DNA of 64,000 nt from Leptotrichia sp. oral taxon 212 (GTDB lineage: Bacteria; Fusobacteriota; Fusobacteriia; Fusobacteriales; Leptotrichiaceae): positions 186,001 to 250,000 of the forward strand of contig NZ_CP012410.1 of assembly GCF_001274535.1 (NCBI RefSeq). The letters are read 5' to 3'. Below the pieces are notes generated by a model, which worked only from the letters and a program-made list of their open reading frames with translations, was not told the DNA's origin and ran no database searches. Below are positions 17,177 through 24,978 of this stretch, piece by piece. How positions within the stretch are numbered: position 1 is the first letter of the stretch; every line of letters starts with the position of its first letter. A program made the translations under genes and the position numbers.

Positions 17177-18372
17177 ATTTTAAACACTTCCTTTATTTTT
17201 AAAAGTCCTTCAACCAATTTTTCTATATCCTTTTCATCATTGTATATGCTGAAACTTGCCCGGCAGCATGAGGGAACGCCAAAATAACTCATAAGTGGCT
17301 GGGCACAATGATGTCCAGATCTTACCGCCACATGATAGGAATCCAGAATGAATGCAACATCGTGAGAATGTACACCTTTTACATTGAAGGCGATAACTCC
17401 TGTTCTGGAAACATTCTCTGTGCAGTATGTTTCTATGAATCCTAGCTTTTTCATTTCATCTAATGCCTTTGAAGTCAGACTGTCTTCAATTTCAGAAATT
17501 TTATCATAACCTATTTCTTCAATATATTCGATAGCTGCCTTTAATGTAACAGCACCTTCCACATTCTGCGTTCCGCCTTCAAATTTATTTGGCAATGGTG
17601 CAAATGTGGAACTTTCTTCAGTTACAAATTCTATCATGTCACCGCCATATAGGAACGGCGGCATTTTATCAAGCAGTTCCTTTTTTCCGTATAGTACTCC
17701 TATTCCCATTGGAGAAAAGAGCTTATGACCTGAAAATACAAGAAAATCGGCATTCATTTTTTGTACATCATGTCTGTAGTGGAGCATTGACTGGGCAGCA
17801 TCAATTACAGCTAATGCACCACATTCATGAGCAAGTTTTACAATTTCTTCAACAGGCTGGATTACTCCTGTAACATTTACTACGGCTGAAACTGCCACGA
17901 TTTTTGTTTTTTCTGATAATTTATTTTTGAAATCATTTATATCAAACTGTCCGTTATCATCCAGATATACAAATTTTATTCCGGCATTTTTCTTTTTTGC
18001 AACAAACTGCCATGGAACGATGTTTGCATGGTGATTCGATATTCCAAGTATAATTTCATCGCCTTCATTTATAAATTCCAGTCCATATGAATATGCAATG
18101 AGATTGATTGCTTCGGTAGTATTTTTAGTAAAAATAACTTCTTCAGTCTTTTCTGCATTAATAAAGCTTTTTACTCTTTCCCTTGCATCTGAAAGCAGAC
18201 CTGCAGCCTCCATAGACAGGGCATGTGAACCTCTACCAGGATTTCCGTTATATTTTTCATAGTATTCCATAATTTTATCAAGCACTATTTTTGGCTTTTG
18301 TGAAGTAGCCGCTGTATCTAAATAATGATTTATAATGTTTTGAAATATAGGAAAATCTTTTTTATAGTTCAT
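17173..18372 (-). CDS. sufS: Cysteine desulfurase SufS, group II
   Basis: A 399-residue PLP enzyme that removes sulfur from cysteine for Fe-S cluster assembly. The PLP lysine is Lys217 (FSGHKLFSP), and the persulfide cysteine is Cys356 in the short group II loop RSGHHCAQP. Other motifs are LDTAATSQKP near the N-terminus and NTTEAINLIA. A strong GAAAGGAGT site precedes the start. Its promoter region contains a palindrome over the predicted transcription start, which may make the sufSU pair responsive to iron or oxidative status. Confidence 0.96.
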   Translation of the reverse strand: MNYKKDFPIFQNIINHYLDTAATSQKPKIVLDKIMEYYEKYNGNPGRGSHALSMEAAGLLSDARERVKSFINAEKTEEVIFTKNTTEAINLIAYSYGLEFINEGDEIILGISNHHANIVPWQFVAKKKNAGIKFVYLDDNGQFDINDFKNKLSEKTKIVAVSAVVNVTGVIQPVEEIVKLAHECGALAVIDAAQSMLHYRHDVQKMNADFLVFSGHKLFSPMGIGVLYGKKELLDKMPPFLYGGDMIEFVTEESSTFAPLPNKFEGGTQNVEGAVTLKAAIEYIEEIGYDKISEIEDSLTSKALDEMKKLGFIETYCTENVSRTGVIAFNVKGVHSHDVAFILDSYHVAVRSGHHCAQPLMSYFGVPSCCRASFSIYNDEKDIEKLVEGLLKIKEVFKI

Positions 18373-18417
18373 GCTGAACTCCTTTCACTTCACTTTTTGT
18401 GTTTTCTAAATCTTATA

Positions 18418-18469
18418 GTAAAGGGTTTTCCTTTACATTTATTATACTTTTTATTTACTGTAATTTCAA
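18418..18469 (-). promoter_or_regulatory. sufSU promoter with a start-site palindrome
   Basis: Minus strand: TTGAAA (18469-18464), 17 bases, TATAAT (18446-18441). The perfect inverted repeat GTAAAGG-N5-CCTTTAC (18418-18436) covers the expected transcription start, a classic operator position; it could also fold as a 5' hairpin. Confidence 0.7.
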
Positions 18470-18524
18470 GTGGTTTTTAAGTATGGCAATGAAATTGTTA
18501 TGAAGTATTAATTTTATAATTATA

Positions 18525-18553
18525 TTGACATTGAATATTTTCTAGGTTATTAT
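18525..18553 (+). promoter_or_regulatory. Promoter of the rpiR-family regulator
   Basis: TTGACA (18525-18530), 17 bases, TATTAT (18548-18553), divergent from the sufSU promoter. Confidence 0.8.
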
Positions 18554-18593
18554 GTGCATATAAGAATGGATTTAAATAAGTTAGGAGAATAAT

Positions 18594-19466
18594 ATGGATT
18601 CAGAGAATAATTTTGGGAACAAAATTAAGAAAATATATAATGAATTAAGAAAGTCTGAGAAGAAAGTAGCAGATTATATTTTGGCAAATAGATATGAAAT
18701 AGAAGAGATGGGATTGGAAGAAATTGCTAAAAATAGTAATGTAAGTACGCCAACAGTAATAAGATTTACTAAAGCTATGGGATTTGAGGGATTCAAGGAA
18801 TTTAAAACGGAACTTTTAAAGTCAGGAAGAGACAATACTGCCGAGCTTGAAAATATAAACTTACTTTTAGATTTACATGTAAATGCAGATGACAAACTTA
18901 AAGATATACCTTTAAAAATAATAGGTCTTACCATAAAAGCTCTTGAAGAAACTTTTAAATTTATAAATTATGAAACATACGCAAAGGCTGTTAAAATGAT
19001 TACAGATGCCAATATAATTGATATTTATGGTGTAGGAAATTCAGGAAGTATAGGAAATGATTTTATGAGTAAACTTCTCAGAATAGGATTGAATTGCAGA
19101 GCATATTCAGATAATCATTTGCAGCAGTTATGTGCTTGTCATCTGAGAAAAAATGACTTAGCTATAGGTATTTCACATTCAGGAGAAACAAAGGATACAG
19201 TAGATGCTATTAGGATTGCCAAGGAATCAGGAGCAAAGACATTAGTTCTTACAAATTTTAAGGCTTCAGTAATAACAAAATATGCTGATATTGTTATGTT
19301 TACAGGTGACACTGAAAGTAGCTTTTATAGTGAAACAATGTCTTCGCGAATGTCTCAGCTTGCAATAGTAGATATGCTTTATATGGGAGTGGTAGTAAGT
19401 GATTACAGGAAATACACCAAAAGACTGGATAAAATTAATAATATGACAATAGGAAAAATATATTAA
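18594..19466 (+). CDS. RpiR/MurR-family transcriptional regulator with SIS domain
   Basis: A 290-residue regulator. Residues 1-80 are the RpiR-type helix-turn-helix (EKKVADYILANRYEIEEMGL, AKNSNVSTPTVIRFTKAMGF). Residues about 125-270 are a SIS sugar-phosphate-binding domain (IDIYGVGNSGSIGNDF, IGISHSGETKDT). Such proteins sense phosphorylated sugars and act as repressors or activators. The next genes, 350 bases on, encode a GatZ-like protein, a PHP phosphatase and a PTS, so this is the likely sensor for at least the first transcription unit of that locus. A 14-bp terminator stem follows it. Confidence 0.92.
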   Translation: MDSENNFGNKIKKIYNELRKSEKKVADYILANRYEIEEMGLEEIAKNSNVSTPTVIRFTKAMGFEGFKEFKTELLKSGRDNTAELENINLLLDLHVNADDKLKDIPLKIIGLTIKALEETFKFINYETYAKAVKMITDANIIDIYGVGNSGSIGNDFMSKLLRIGLNCRAYSDNHLQQLCACHLRKNDLAIGISHSGETKDTVDAIRIAKESGAKTLVLTNFKASVITKYADIVMFTGDTESSFYSETMSSRMSQLAIVDMLYMGVVVSDYRKYTKRLDKINNMTIGKIY

Positions 19467-19522
19467 AATAAAAAGAAATGGTCCAAGATGCTTAAAATTT
19501 TGAGACAGTTTCTTTTTATTTT
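19465..19522. terminator. Terminator after the rpiR-family gene
   Basis: A perfect 14-bp stem, AAAATAAAAAGAAA (19465-19478) with TTTCTTTTTATTTT (19509-19522). The stop codon of the regulator lies at its edge. The loop has TTTTGAGACAG, also found in two other hairpins of this window. Confidence 0.7.
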
Positions 19523-19690
19523 AATATACTTATACAATTTACTAATTCATATCCATTAAAATTTTAATAATTTTTCCATATTTTTTATACCTAAACAAAT
19601 ACAAGTTATTTTATTCGTTATATTTTTCCCCGAAAATTCTAAATTATTTTCAATATTATGTTATTTTTAAGCAATTTTTTCTATCATGAC

Positions 19691-19748
19691 AAGTTTTTGT
19701 ATTTTTTTTACAAAAACTTATTGACTTTGTAAAAAAATGTGATATACT
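19691..19748 (+). promoter_or_regulatory. Promoter and upstream inverted repeat for the GatZ-like gene
   Basis: TTGACT (19721-19726), 16 bases, TATACT (19743-19748). Immediately upstream is a perfect 11-bp inverted repeat, AAGTTTTTGTA (19691-19701) with TACAAAAACTT (19709-19719), a candidate operator for the RpiR-type regulator. The rest of this 349-base gap is AT-rich. Downstream, ATACAAATA occurs twice before the ribosome site. Confidence 0.65.
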
Positions 19749-19815
19749 TTTAATGTAATAAAAATACAAATATTGATATAATATGTATATAAAATACAAA
19801 TAGGAGGAAAATATT

Positions 19816-21075
19816 ATGAGTAAAATGACGTTGACAGAAGTTGTAAAAAAAGGATTGAAATTAAAAAAAGAAGATAGAGCTTCTATGCTTGGGATAGGAC
19901 CTATGTCCAAAATGCTGATAAAAGCAAGTATTTTATTAGCTAAAGAAAAAGATTTTCCTTTAATATTTATAGCAAGTAGAAATCAGGTAGATGCACAGGA
20001 ACTTGGTGGAGGATATGTTTGTAACTGGGATCAGAAAGGATTTGCAGAAGCAATAAAAAAAGTAGCAGACGAAGTAAGATTTGATGGACTTTACTACTTA
20101 TGTAGAGATCATGGTGGACCTTGGCAAAGAGACAAAGAAAGAAAAGATCACCTTCCTGAGGAAGAAGCAATGAGATTAGGGAAAATTTCCTATGTATATG
20201 ACTTAGAAAATGGATTTGATTTGTTGCATATCGATCCAACAAAAGATCCTTATGTTGTAGGAAAAGTTATAGATGTAAATGTAGTTTTAAGAAGAACTGT
20301 GGAATTAATAGAATATGTGGAAAAAGAAAGAATAGCAAGGGGACTTCCTGAAATAAGTTATGAAGTAGGAACAGAAGAAACAAATGGAGGACTTACCTCA
20401 GTAGAATCATATGAATTTTTTATACAGGAACTTATTAAAGAGCTTGATAAAAAGAACTTACCTCATCCTTGTTTCATAGTAGGTCAGACGGGAACTCTTA
20501 CAAGACTTACGGAAAATATTGGACATTTTGATGCGAAAACATCAAGAGAACTTGCAGCAGTTGCAGAAAAATATCAAGTAGGATTAAAGGAGCATAATGG
20601 AGATTATCAAGATGAAGGAATACTTCTTGCACATCCAGCATTAGGAATAACTGCAATGAATGTAGCTCCTGAATATGGTACAGTTGAAACAAGAGCTTAT
20701 TTAAAATTGATTGAATTGGAAGAAATACTGTTTAAAGAAGGTCTTATTTCAAAAAAATCGGATTTAAAAAATTGTATAAGACGTGAATCAGTAATGAGCA
20801 GAAGATGGGAAAAATGGATGACAGACGATACCGTTTCAAAAACAACTGAAGAACTTCTTCAGGATGAAGAAATAATAAGTGTAATAACTGATATTAGTGG
20901 ACATTACACATTTAACAATGATAATGTAAAAGAAGAAATAGAGACTCTATTTGAAAATCTTTCAGAAGCAGGAGTAAATGCTGAAGAATATGTAATATAC
21001 AAATTGAAAGAATCATTAGATAGATATGTAGAATGCTTTAATTTAAAAGGATACACAAGTAGATTAAAAAAATAG
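19816..21075 (+). CDS. GatZ/KbaZ-like protein (tagatose-bisphosphate aldolase subunit family)
   Basis: A 419-residue soluble protein matching the GatZ/KbaZ family: ASRNQVDAQELGGGY, FDGLYYLCRDHGGPWQRDKE, LLHIDPTKDP, YEVGTEETNGGLTS and VGLKEHNGDYQDEG correspond to the conserved substrate-site segments. In GatYZ/KbaYZ it supports the class II aldolase, but no GatY/KbaY catalytic partner is encoded here. GatZ-like proteins have also been reported to carry ketohexose C4-epimerase activity, which would fit this setting. It is the first gene of the PTS/glycyl-radical locus and is followed after 34 bases by a PHP phosphatase. Family call is firm, activity is inferred. Confidence 0.85.
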   Translation: MSKMTLTEVVKKGLKLKKEDRASMLGIGPMSKMLIKASILLAKEKDFPLIFIASRNQVDAQELGGGYVCNWDQKGFAEAIKKVADEVRFDGLYYLCRDHGGPWQRDKERKDHLPEEEAMRLGKISYVYDLENGFDLLHIDPTKDPYVVGKVIDVNVVLRRTVELIEYVEKERIARGLPEISYEVGTEETNGGLTSVESYEFFIQELIKELDKKNLPHPCFIVGQTGTLTRLTENIGHFDAKTSRELAAVAEKYQVGLKEHNGDYQDEGILLAHPALGITAMNVAPEYGTVETRAYLKLIELEEILFKEGLISKKSDLKNCIRRESVMSRRWEKWMTDDTVSKTTEELLQDEEIISVITDISGHYTFNNDNVKEEIETLFENLSEAGVNAEEYVIYKLKESLDRYVECFNLKGYTSRLKK

Positions 21076-21109
21076 ATATTATAAAATAAAAAGTTAAGAA
21101 GGTTGAAAT

Positions 21110-21907
21110 ATGGAAGTAGTAGATTATCATGTTCATTCAAATAATTCATTTGATGGGAAAAATTCAATAGAAGAAATGTGCAGAAAAGCAATAGAAAAAA
21201 ATCTTTCTGAGATATGTTTTACTGAGCATTTCAGTGTAGACCCAAGAGATGTTAGTTATCGTGTCTTAGATTACGAAAAGTATTTTTCAGAAATCATAAA
21301 AGCAAAGGAAAAGTTTTCTGACAGAATAAGAATAAAATGTGGAATGGAAATAGGAGAACCTCATTTGAAACAGTATCAAGAAGACCTTGTGAAAGAAATA
21401 GAAAACATGAATCTTGATTTTATAATTGGGTCAGTTCATAATATAGATGGTATCAAATTGAGACTTTATATGCAGAATAAAAATAAATATGATATTTACT
21501 ACGATTATTTCAGTGAAATATATGAAATGGTCAAAAGTTCAGACATTGATATAGTTGGACATATGGATCTGATGAAAAGATATGCATATGAAGCGCATGG
21601 AAATTATACTTTTGATGATTACAAAGAAATTATAGAAAAAATACTGAAAGAAGTAATTTCAAGAGGAATAGGATTAGAAATAAATGGCTCAGGATACTCA
21701 AATAAAGTTGGAGAACCTTATCCTGGTAAGAAAGTTCTTGATCTTTATAGAAATCTTGGTGGAGAAGTAATGACAGTAGGTTCAGACTCTCATTTTTGCG
21801 AAAGTTTAGCTATACATAATATAAAAATGATAAATTTACTTAAGGAAACAGGCTTCAAGTATATATTTACATATGAAAAGAGGAAGAAAATTCCTTTGAA
21901 GATATAA
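21110..21907 (+). CDS. PHP-domain phosphatase, HisJ-like
   Basis: A 265-residue PHP-fold metal-dependent phosphoesterase with the trinuclear site motifs His7-x-His9 (DYHVHS), TEH ending at His40, CGMEIGEPH, GSVHNI, GHMDLMKR and VGSDSHF. Length and motifs fit HisJ histidinol phosphatase, but no histidine gene is nearby; it sits between a GatZ-like gene and PTS genes, so a sugar or polyol phosphate is a more likely substrate, possibly for clearing dead-end or toxic phosphates. About 34 bases separate it from the GatZ-like gene, indicating cotranscription. Confidence 0.85.
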   Translation: MEVVDYHVHSNNSFDGKNSIEEMCRKAIEKNLSEICFTEHFSVDPRDVSYRVLDYEKYFSEIIKAKEKFSDRIRIKCGMEIGEPHLKQYQEDLVKEIENMNLDFIIGSVHNIDGIKLRLYMQNKNKYDIYYDYFSEIYEMVKSSDIDIVGHMDLMKRYAYEAHGNYTFDDYKEIIEKILKEVISRGIGLEINGSGYSNKVGEPYPGKKVLDLYRNLGGEVMTVGSDSHFCESLAIHNIKMINLLKETGFKYIFTYEKRKKIPLKI

Positions 21908-21944
21908 TTTAAACAATAGTAAAAAATAAAAATAAATAATAAAC

Positions 21945-21972
21945 TTGACAAAACAATAAACCGAGGTATAAA
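21945..21972 (+). promoter_or_regulatory. Internal promoter for the PTS genes
   Basis: TTGACA (21945-21950), 16 bases, TATAAA (21967-21972). AACAATA occurs at 21912-21918 and at 21952-21958, the same word that is duplicated upstream of the glycyl radical enzyme promoter, so both may be bound by the DeoR-type regulator encoded between them. Confidence 0.65.
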
Positions 21973-22007
21973 TTAAATATAGCTATTATAAAATTGCGGG
22001 AGGAATT

Positions 22008-22499
22008 ATGAATGTAAATGAACTGATAAATGAAGAGCTCATTTTCCTTGATTTTGATGCAAAAAACAAATTGGAAGTCTTGAATAAATTGGGAAAACTC
22101 ATATCTAAAGCAGGAAAACTACATGATGAAAAATATGGAATAGTAGATGCACTAGAAGGATTTATAAAATCTGTACAGGAAAGAGAAAAAATATTTGCAA
22201 CAGCAGTAGGATTTTCTTTTGCCATACCTCATGGAAAATCTGATTATGTAAAACAGTCTTCAATTGCCTATGCAAGACTAATAGAAAAGATAGAATGGTC
22301 TGAAGATGAAAAAGTACATCATGTTTTTATGATAGGTGTTCCTGAAGAAAAAGCAGGAAATGAACATTTAGAAATACTTATAAAATTATCAACTGCAATA
22401 CTGGAAGATGATTTTAGAGAAAGGCTTGAAAAAGCAAAAACTAATATGGAAGTGATGAAGTTAATAAAGGAATATTCTGAAAGGGAAAGAAATATTTAA
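22008..22499 (+). CDS. PTS fructose-type EIIA component
   Basis: A 163-residue cytoplasmic phosphocarrier of the PTS fructose/mannitol EIIA-2 family. It receives phosphate from HPr on His75 in the motif FAIPHGKS and passes it to the separate IIB protein encoded next. The C-terminal half (HVFMIGVPEEKAGNEHLEIL) is typical. A GGGAGGA site precedes the start, and the gene has its own promoter. Together with IIB and IIC it forms a complete, unfused fructose-like permease, like the Frw-type systems that accompany PflD in enteric bacteria. Confidence 0.93.
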   Translation: MNVNELINEELIFLDFDAKNKLEVLNKLGKLISKAGKLHDEKYGIVDALEGFIKSVQEREKIFATAVGFSFAIPHGKSDYVKQSSIAYARLIEKIEWSEDEKVHHVFMIGVPEEKAGNEHLEILIKLSTAILEDDFRERLEKAKTNMEVMKLIKEYSERERNI

Positions 22500-22550
22500 A
22501 TTAAATATTAATATAGAAAGGAATGAGAAAATCTCATTAAAGGTGAAAAT

Positions 22551-22868
22551 ATGAAAATAGTGGGAGTAACAGCATGTCCTTCAGGAGTTGCTCATACTTA
22601 TATGGCGGCAGAAGCATTAAAAAAAGCGGCTATTGCAAAAGGGCATGAAATTAAAGTTGAAACTCAAGGGCAAATAGGACTGGAAAATGAAATAACTCAG
22701 AGTGAAGCTGATGCTGCAGATGTTGTTGTTCTAACAACAGATATTGGTTTAAAAAATACGGAAAGATTTAAAGGGAAACCGATTGTTAGAATAGGTATAA
22801 GTGACTTGGTAAAAAAAGCGCCCGCTTTAATTGAAAAAATAGAAGAAGCATTGCAAAAAAGAAAATAA
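22551..22868 (+). CDS. PTS fructose-type EIIB component
   Basis: A 105-residue EIIB of the fructose family. The phosphorylated residue is Cys9 in TACPSGVAHTYMAA. It is a free-standing domain, as in FrwB. The 51-base gap after IIA contains a 7-bp hairpin with a three-base loop (AATGAGA/TCTCATT, 22522-22538) immediately before the AAAGGTG ribosome site, which could adjust IIB expression relative to IIA or stabilise the message. Confidence 0.94.
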   Translation: MKIVGVTACPSGVAHTYMAAEALKKAAIAKGHEIKVETQGQIGLENEITQSEADAADVVVLTTDIGLKNTERFKGKPIVRIGISDLVKKAPALIEKIEEALQKRK

Positions 22869-22891
22869 ATTAGAATAATAAGGAGGCATTT

Positions 22892-23950
22892 ATGTTAGGA
22901 TTATTAAAAAATACTAAGCAACATTTGATGACAGGAGTTTCCTATATGATTCCCTTTTGTGTTGCAGGTGGAGTATTATTGGCATTGGCGGTTATGATTT
23001 CAGGAAAGGCTGCAGTTCCTGAAACAGGATTTTTAAAACATATGTCTGATATTGGGATTGCAGGATTAACACTATTTATTCCAGTTTTAGGTGGATTTAT
23101 AGCTTATTCAATGGTAGACAGACCAGGAATAGCACCTGGAATGATAGGAGCATATTTAGCAAATTCTAAAGGTGGAGGTTTTTTAGGTGCTATAGTGGCA
23201 GGACTTTTGGCTGGAATAGTAGTTCATTATCTTAAAAAGATAAAAGTTCCAAAAGTTATGAGTTCAGTAATGCCAATTTTTATTATTCCTTTAGTTGGAA
23301 CATTTGTAGTTGGAATGTTGATACTTTTATTTATCGGTGAACCAATAGGTGCATTCATGGCAGCATTATCAAGCTGGTTAAATGGAATGCAGAATAGTTC
23401 AAAAATAATATTGGGTATAATCCTTGGAGCAATGATTACATTTGATATGGGAGGACCACTTAATAAAACAGCTTTCTTTTTTGCAGTAGCTATGATCCCT
23501 ACTAATCCAACATTAATGGCTGCAGTTGCTACTGCTGTATGTACACCTCCTCTAGGATTGGCATTGGCAACATTCATATTTAAAAAGAAATTTACTGTTG
23601 CAGAACAGGAATCAGGAAAAGCGGCTTTAATTATGGGATGTATAGGAATAACTGAAGGTGCAATTCCTTTTGCGGCGGCAGATCCAATAAAAGTTCTTCC
23701 ATCAATAATGATAGGAGGAGCTGCAGCTTCAGTAACTTCACTTTTGCTGGGGCCTACAAGTCAGGCAGCTTGGGGAGGATTAATTGTATTGCCAGTTGTA
23801 ACAAATAAAATAGGTTATCTAATTGCAATTACAGTAGGAACTGTTATAACAGCATTAGTTGTATCTGTATTAAAAAAACCAGTAACAGAAGAAGTTAAAA
23901 CTGAAGAAAAAGTAAATAATGACGATTTAGAATTGGATATAACATTCTAA
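22892..23950 (+). CDS. PTS fructose-type EIIC permease
   Basis: A 352-residue membrane permease of the fructose-family EIIC type with about nine membrane segments, beginning NTKQHLMTGVSYMIPFCVAGG. The conserved GAMITFDMGGPLNKTA and IGITEGAIPFAAADP segments form the sugar site. It imports and presents the sugar for phosphorylation by IIB. A short hydrophilic tail rich in Lys, Glu and Asp ends the protein. The substrate is predicted from context to be a 1,5-anhydrohexitol or related compound rather than fructose. Confidence 0.94.
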   Translation: MLGLLKNTKQHLMTGVSYMIPFCVAGGVLLALAVMISGKAAVPETGFLKHMSDIGIAGLTLFIPVLGGFIAYSMVDRPGIAPGMIGAYLANSKGGGFLGAIVAGLLAGIVVHYLKKIKVPKVMSSVMPIFIIPLVGTFVVGMLILLFIGEPIGAFMAALSSWLNGMQNSSKIILGIILGAMITFDMGGPLNKTAFFFAVAMIPTNPTLMAAVATAVCTPPLGLALATFIFKKKFTVAEQESGKAALIMGCIGITEGAIPFAAADPIKVLPSIMIGGAAASVTSLLLGPTSQAAWGGLIVLPVVTNKIGYLIAITVGTVITALVVSVLKKPVTEEVKTEEKVNNDDLELDITF

Positions 23951-23961
23951 TGAAAGAAAAT

Positions 23962-24018
23962 AAAGAGGACTGAGATAATAATCTGTATAGTTATGATTTG
24001 TTTAAAACAGTCCTTTTT
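23962..24018. terminator. Bidirectional terminator between EIIC and the DeoR gene
   Basis: AAAGAGGACTG (23962-23972) pairs with CAGTCCTTTTT (24008-24018), flanked by A-rich and T-rich tracts on the two sides, so it can serve both convergent genes. Confidence 0.75.
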
Positions 24019-24020
24019 AT

Positions 24021-24788
24021 TTATATGATTTTTACTTTATATTTTTTAAATTCTTTTGATTTATCCTTTGAAATATCATCGTCTATAATAATATAATCAA
24101 AAAATTTTAAATTTGAAAAGTTATATTGTCCATCCTGGTCAATTTTTCTTTTTTCTGTAATTAAATATTTATTTTTGCTCATACTTATTATAGCTGATTT
24201 AGTCAACCCATCTTCCTGATCGTAAGTTGAAACATTTCCATTATATAAATTTACTCCAATTGCACCTATGAAACAGCGATCAATATTGAAATGATTAATT
24301 TGATTTATGGCAGAAATACCTACAAAACCATCAATTATGTTATTACAGTTTCCCCCTATTCCTACAAGTTTTGTTTTTGAATTTGGATTTAGAGAGAATA
24401 AATGCATAATATCAATCATATTTGTAATAATAGTAAGACTGGAGTTGTTTTTTATGATTTCCTGAGCTAAAATATAATTTATTGAAGATATATCAAGGAA
24501 TATGCTTTCATATTCTTTAATTTCATTTAATGCTTTTAGTGCAATTTTCTTTTTTATTTCAACATTTTCTAATATTCTTGAGGCAATAGTTATAGTTTTT
24601 GCAAATTGACGTTTTTTTATTGCGCCACCATAAGTTCTTTCAAGTAAACCCTGTTCTTCAAGTTTACTTAAATCCTTTCTTATTAAATCTTTTGAAACTT
24701 TAAAAAAATTACTTAAATTATTTACTTCAACTTTTCCTTTTTCTTCTATTAATTTTAAAATTTCATTTAGTCGTTCAGATACAAACAT
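24021..24788 (-). CDS. DeoR-family transcriptional regulator
   Basis: A 255-residue repressor-type protein. Residues 5-58 are the DeoR winged helix (RLNEILKLIEEKGKVEV, VSKDLIRKDLSKLEEQGLLE, RTYGGA). Residues about 75-235 are the DeoR C-terminal sensor domain (IFLDISSINYILA, LVGIGGNCNNIIDGFVG, RCFIGAIGVNLYNG), which binds sugar phosphates. It is transcribed opposite to the genes on both sides, divergently from the glycyl radical enzyme. AACAATAAAA repeats upstream of that gene and of IIA are plausible targets. Confidence 0.92.
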   Translation of the reverse strand: MFVSERLNEILKLIEEKGKVEVNNLSNFFKVSKDLIRKDLSKLEEQGLLERTYGGAIKKRQFAKTITIASRILENVEIKKKIALKALNEIKEYESIFLDISSINYILAQEIIKNNSSLTIITNMIDIMHLFSLNPNSKTKLVGIGGNCNNIIDGFVGISAINQINHFNIDRCFIGAIGVNLYNGNVSTYDQEDGLTKSAIISMSKNKYLITEKRKIDQDGQYNFSNLKFFDYIIIDDDISKDKSKEFKKYKVKII

Positions 24789-24827
24789 ATAAATCCCTTC
24801 AAATTCGTTATATTATTATTTACAAAT

Positions 24828-24856
24828 ATTATATAGTAAACCTATATTTTTATCAA
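24828..24856 (-). promoter_or_regulatory. Promoter of the DeoR-family gene
   Basis: Minus strand: TTGATA (24856-24851), 17 bases, TATAAT (24833-24828). Confidence 0.7.
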
Positions 24857-24867
24857 CAAAAAATTAA

Positions 24868-24919
24868 AACAATAAAAAACAATAAAAAACTTGACAAAAA
24901 AATAAAAAAAAGATAGTAT
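24868..24919 (+). promoter_or_regulatory. Glycyl radical enzyme promoter with tandem operator-like repeats
   Basis: AACAATAAAA occurs twice in exact tandem (24868-24877 and 24878-24887), ending four bases before TTGACA (24891-24896). The -10 is probably TAGTAT (24914-24919) after 17 bases. The 10-base period puts both repeats on one face of the helix, suiting a DeoR-type regulator. Confidence 0.6.
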
Positions 24920-24978
24920 ATAAATGAATAGAAATATAATAAATATAGGTTATAAAATAAAATTTAGGAGGTTATACA

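Noticed and set aside
21110-21907. Assignment as histidinol phosphatase of histidine synthesis
   Set aside because: Motifs fit HisJ, but no his gene is nearby and it is cotranscribed with sugar genes, so only the PHP family is claimed.
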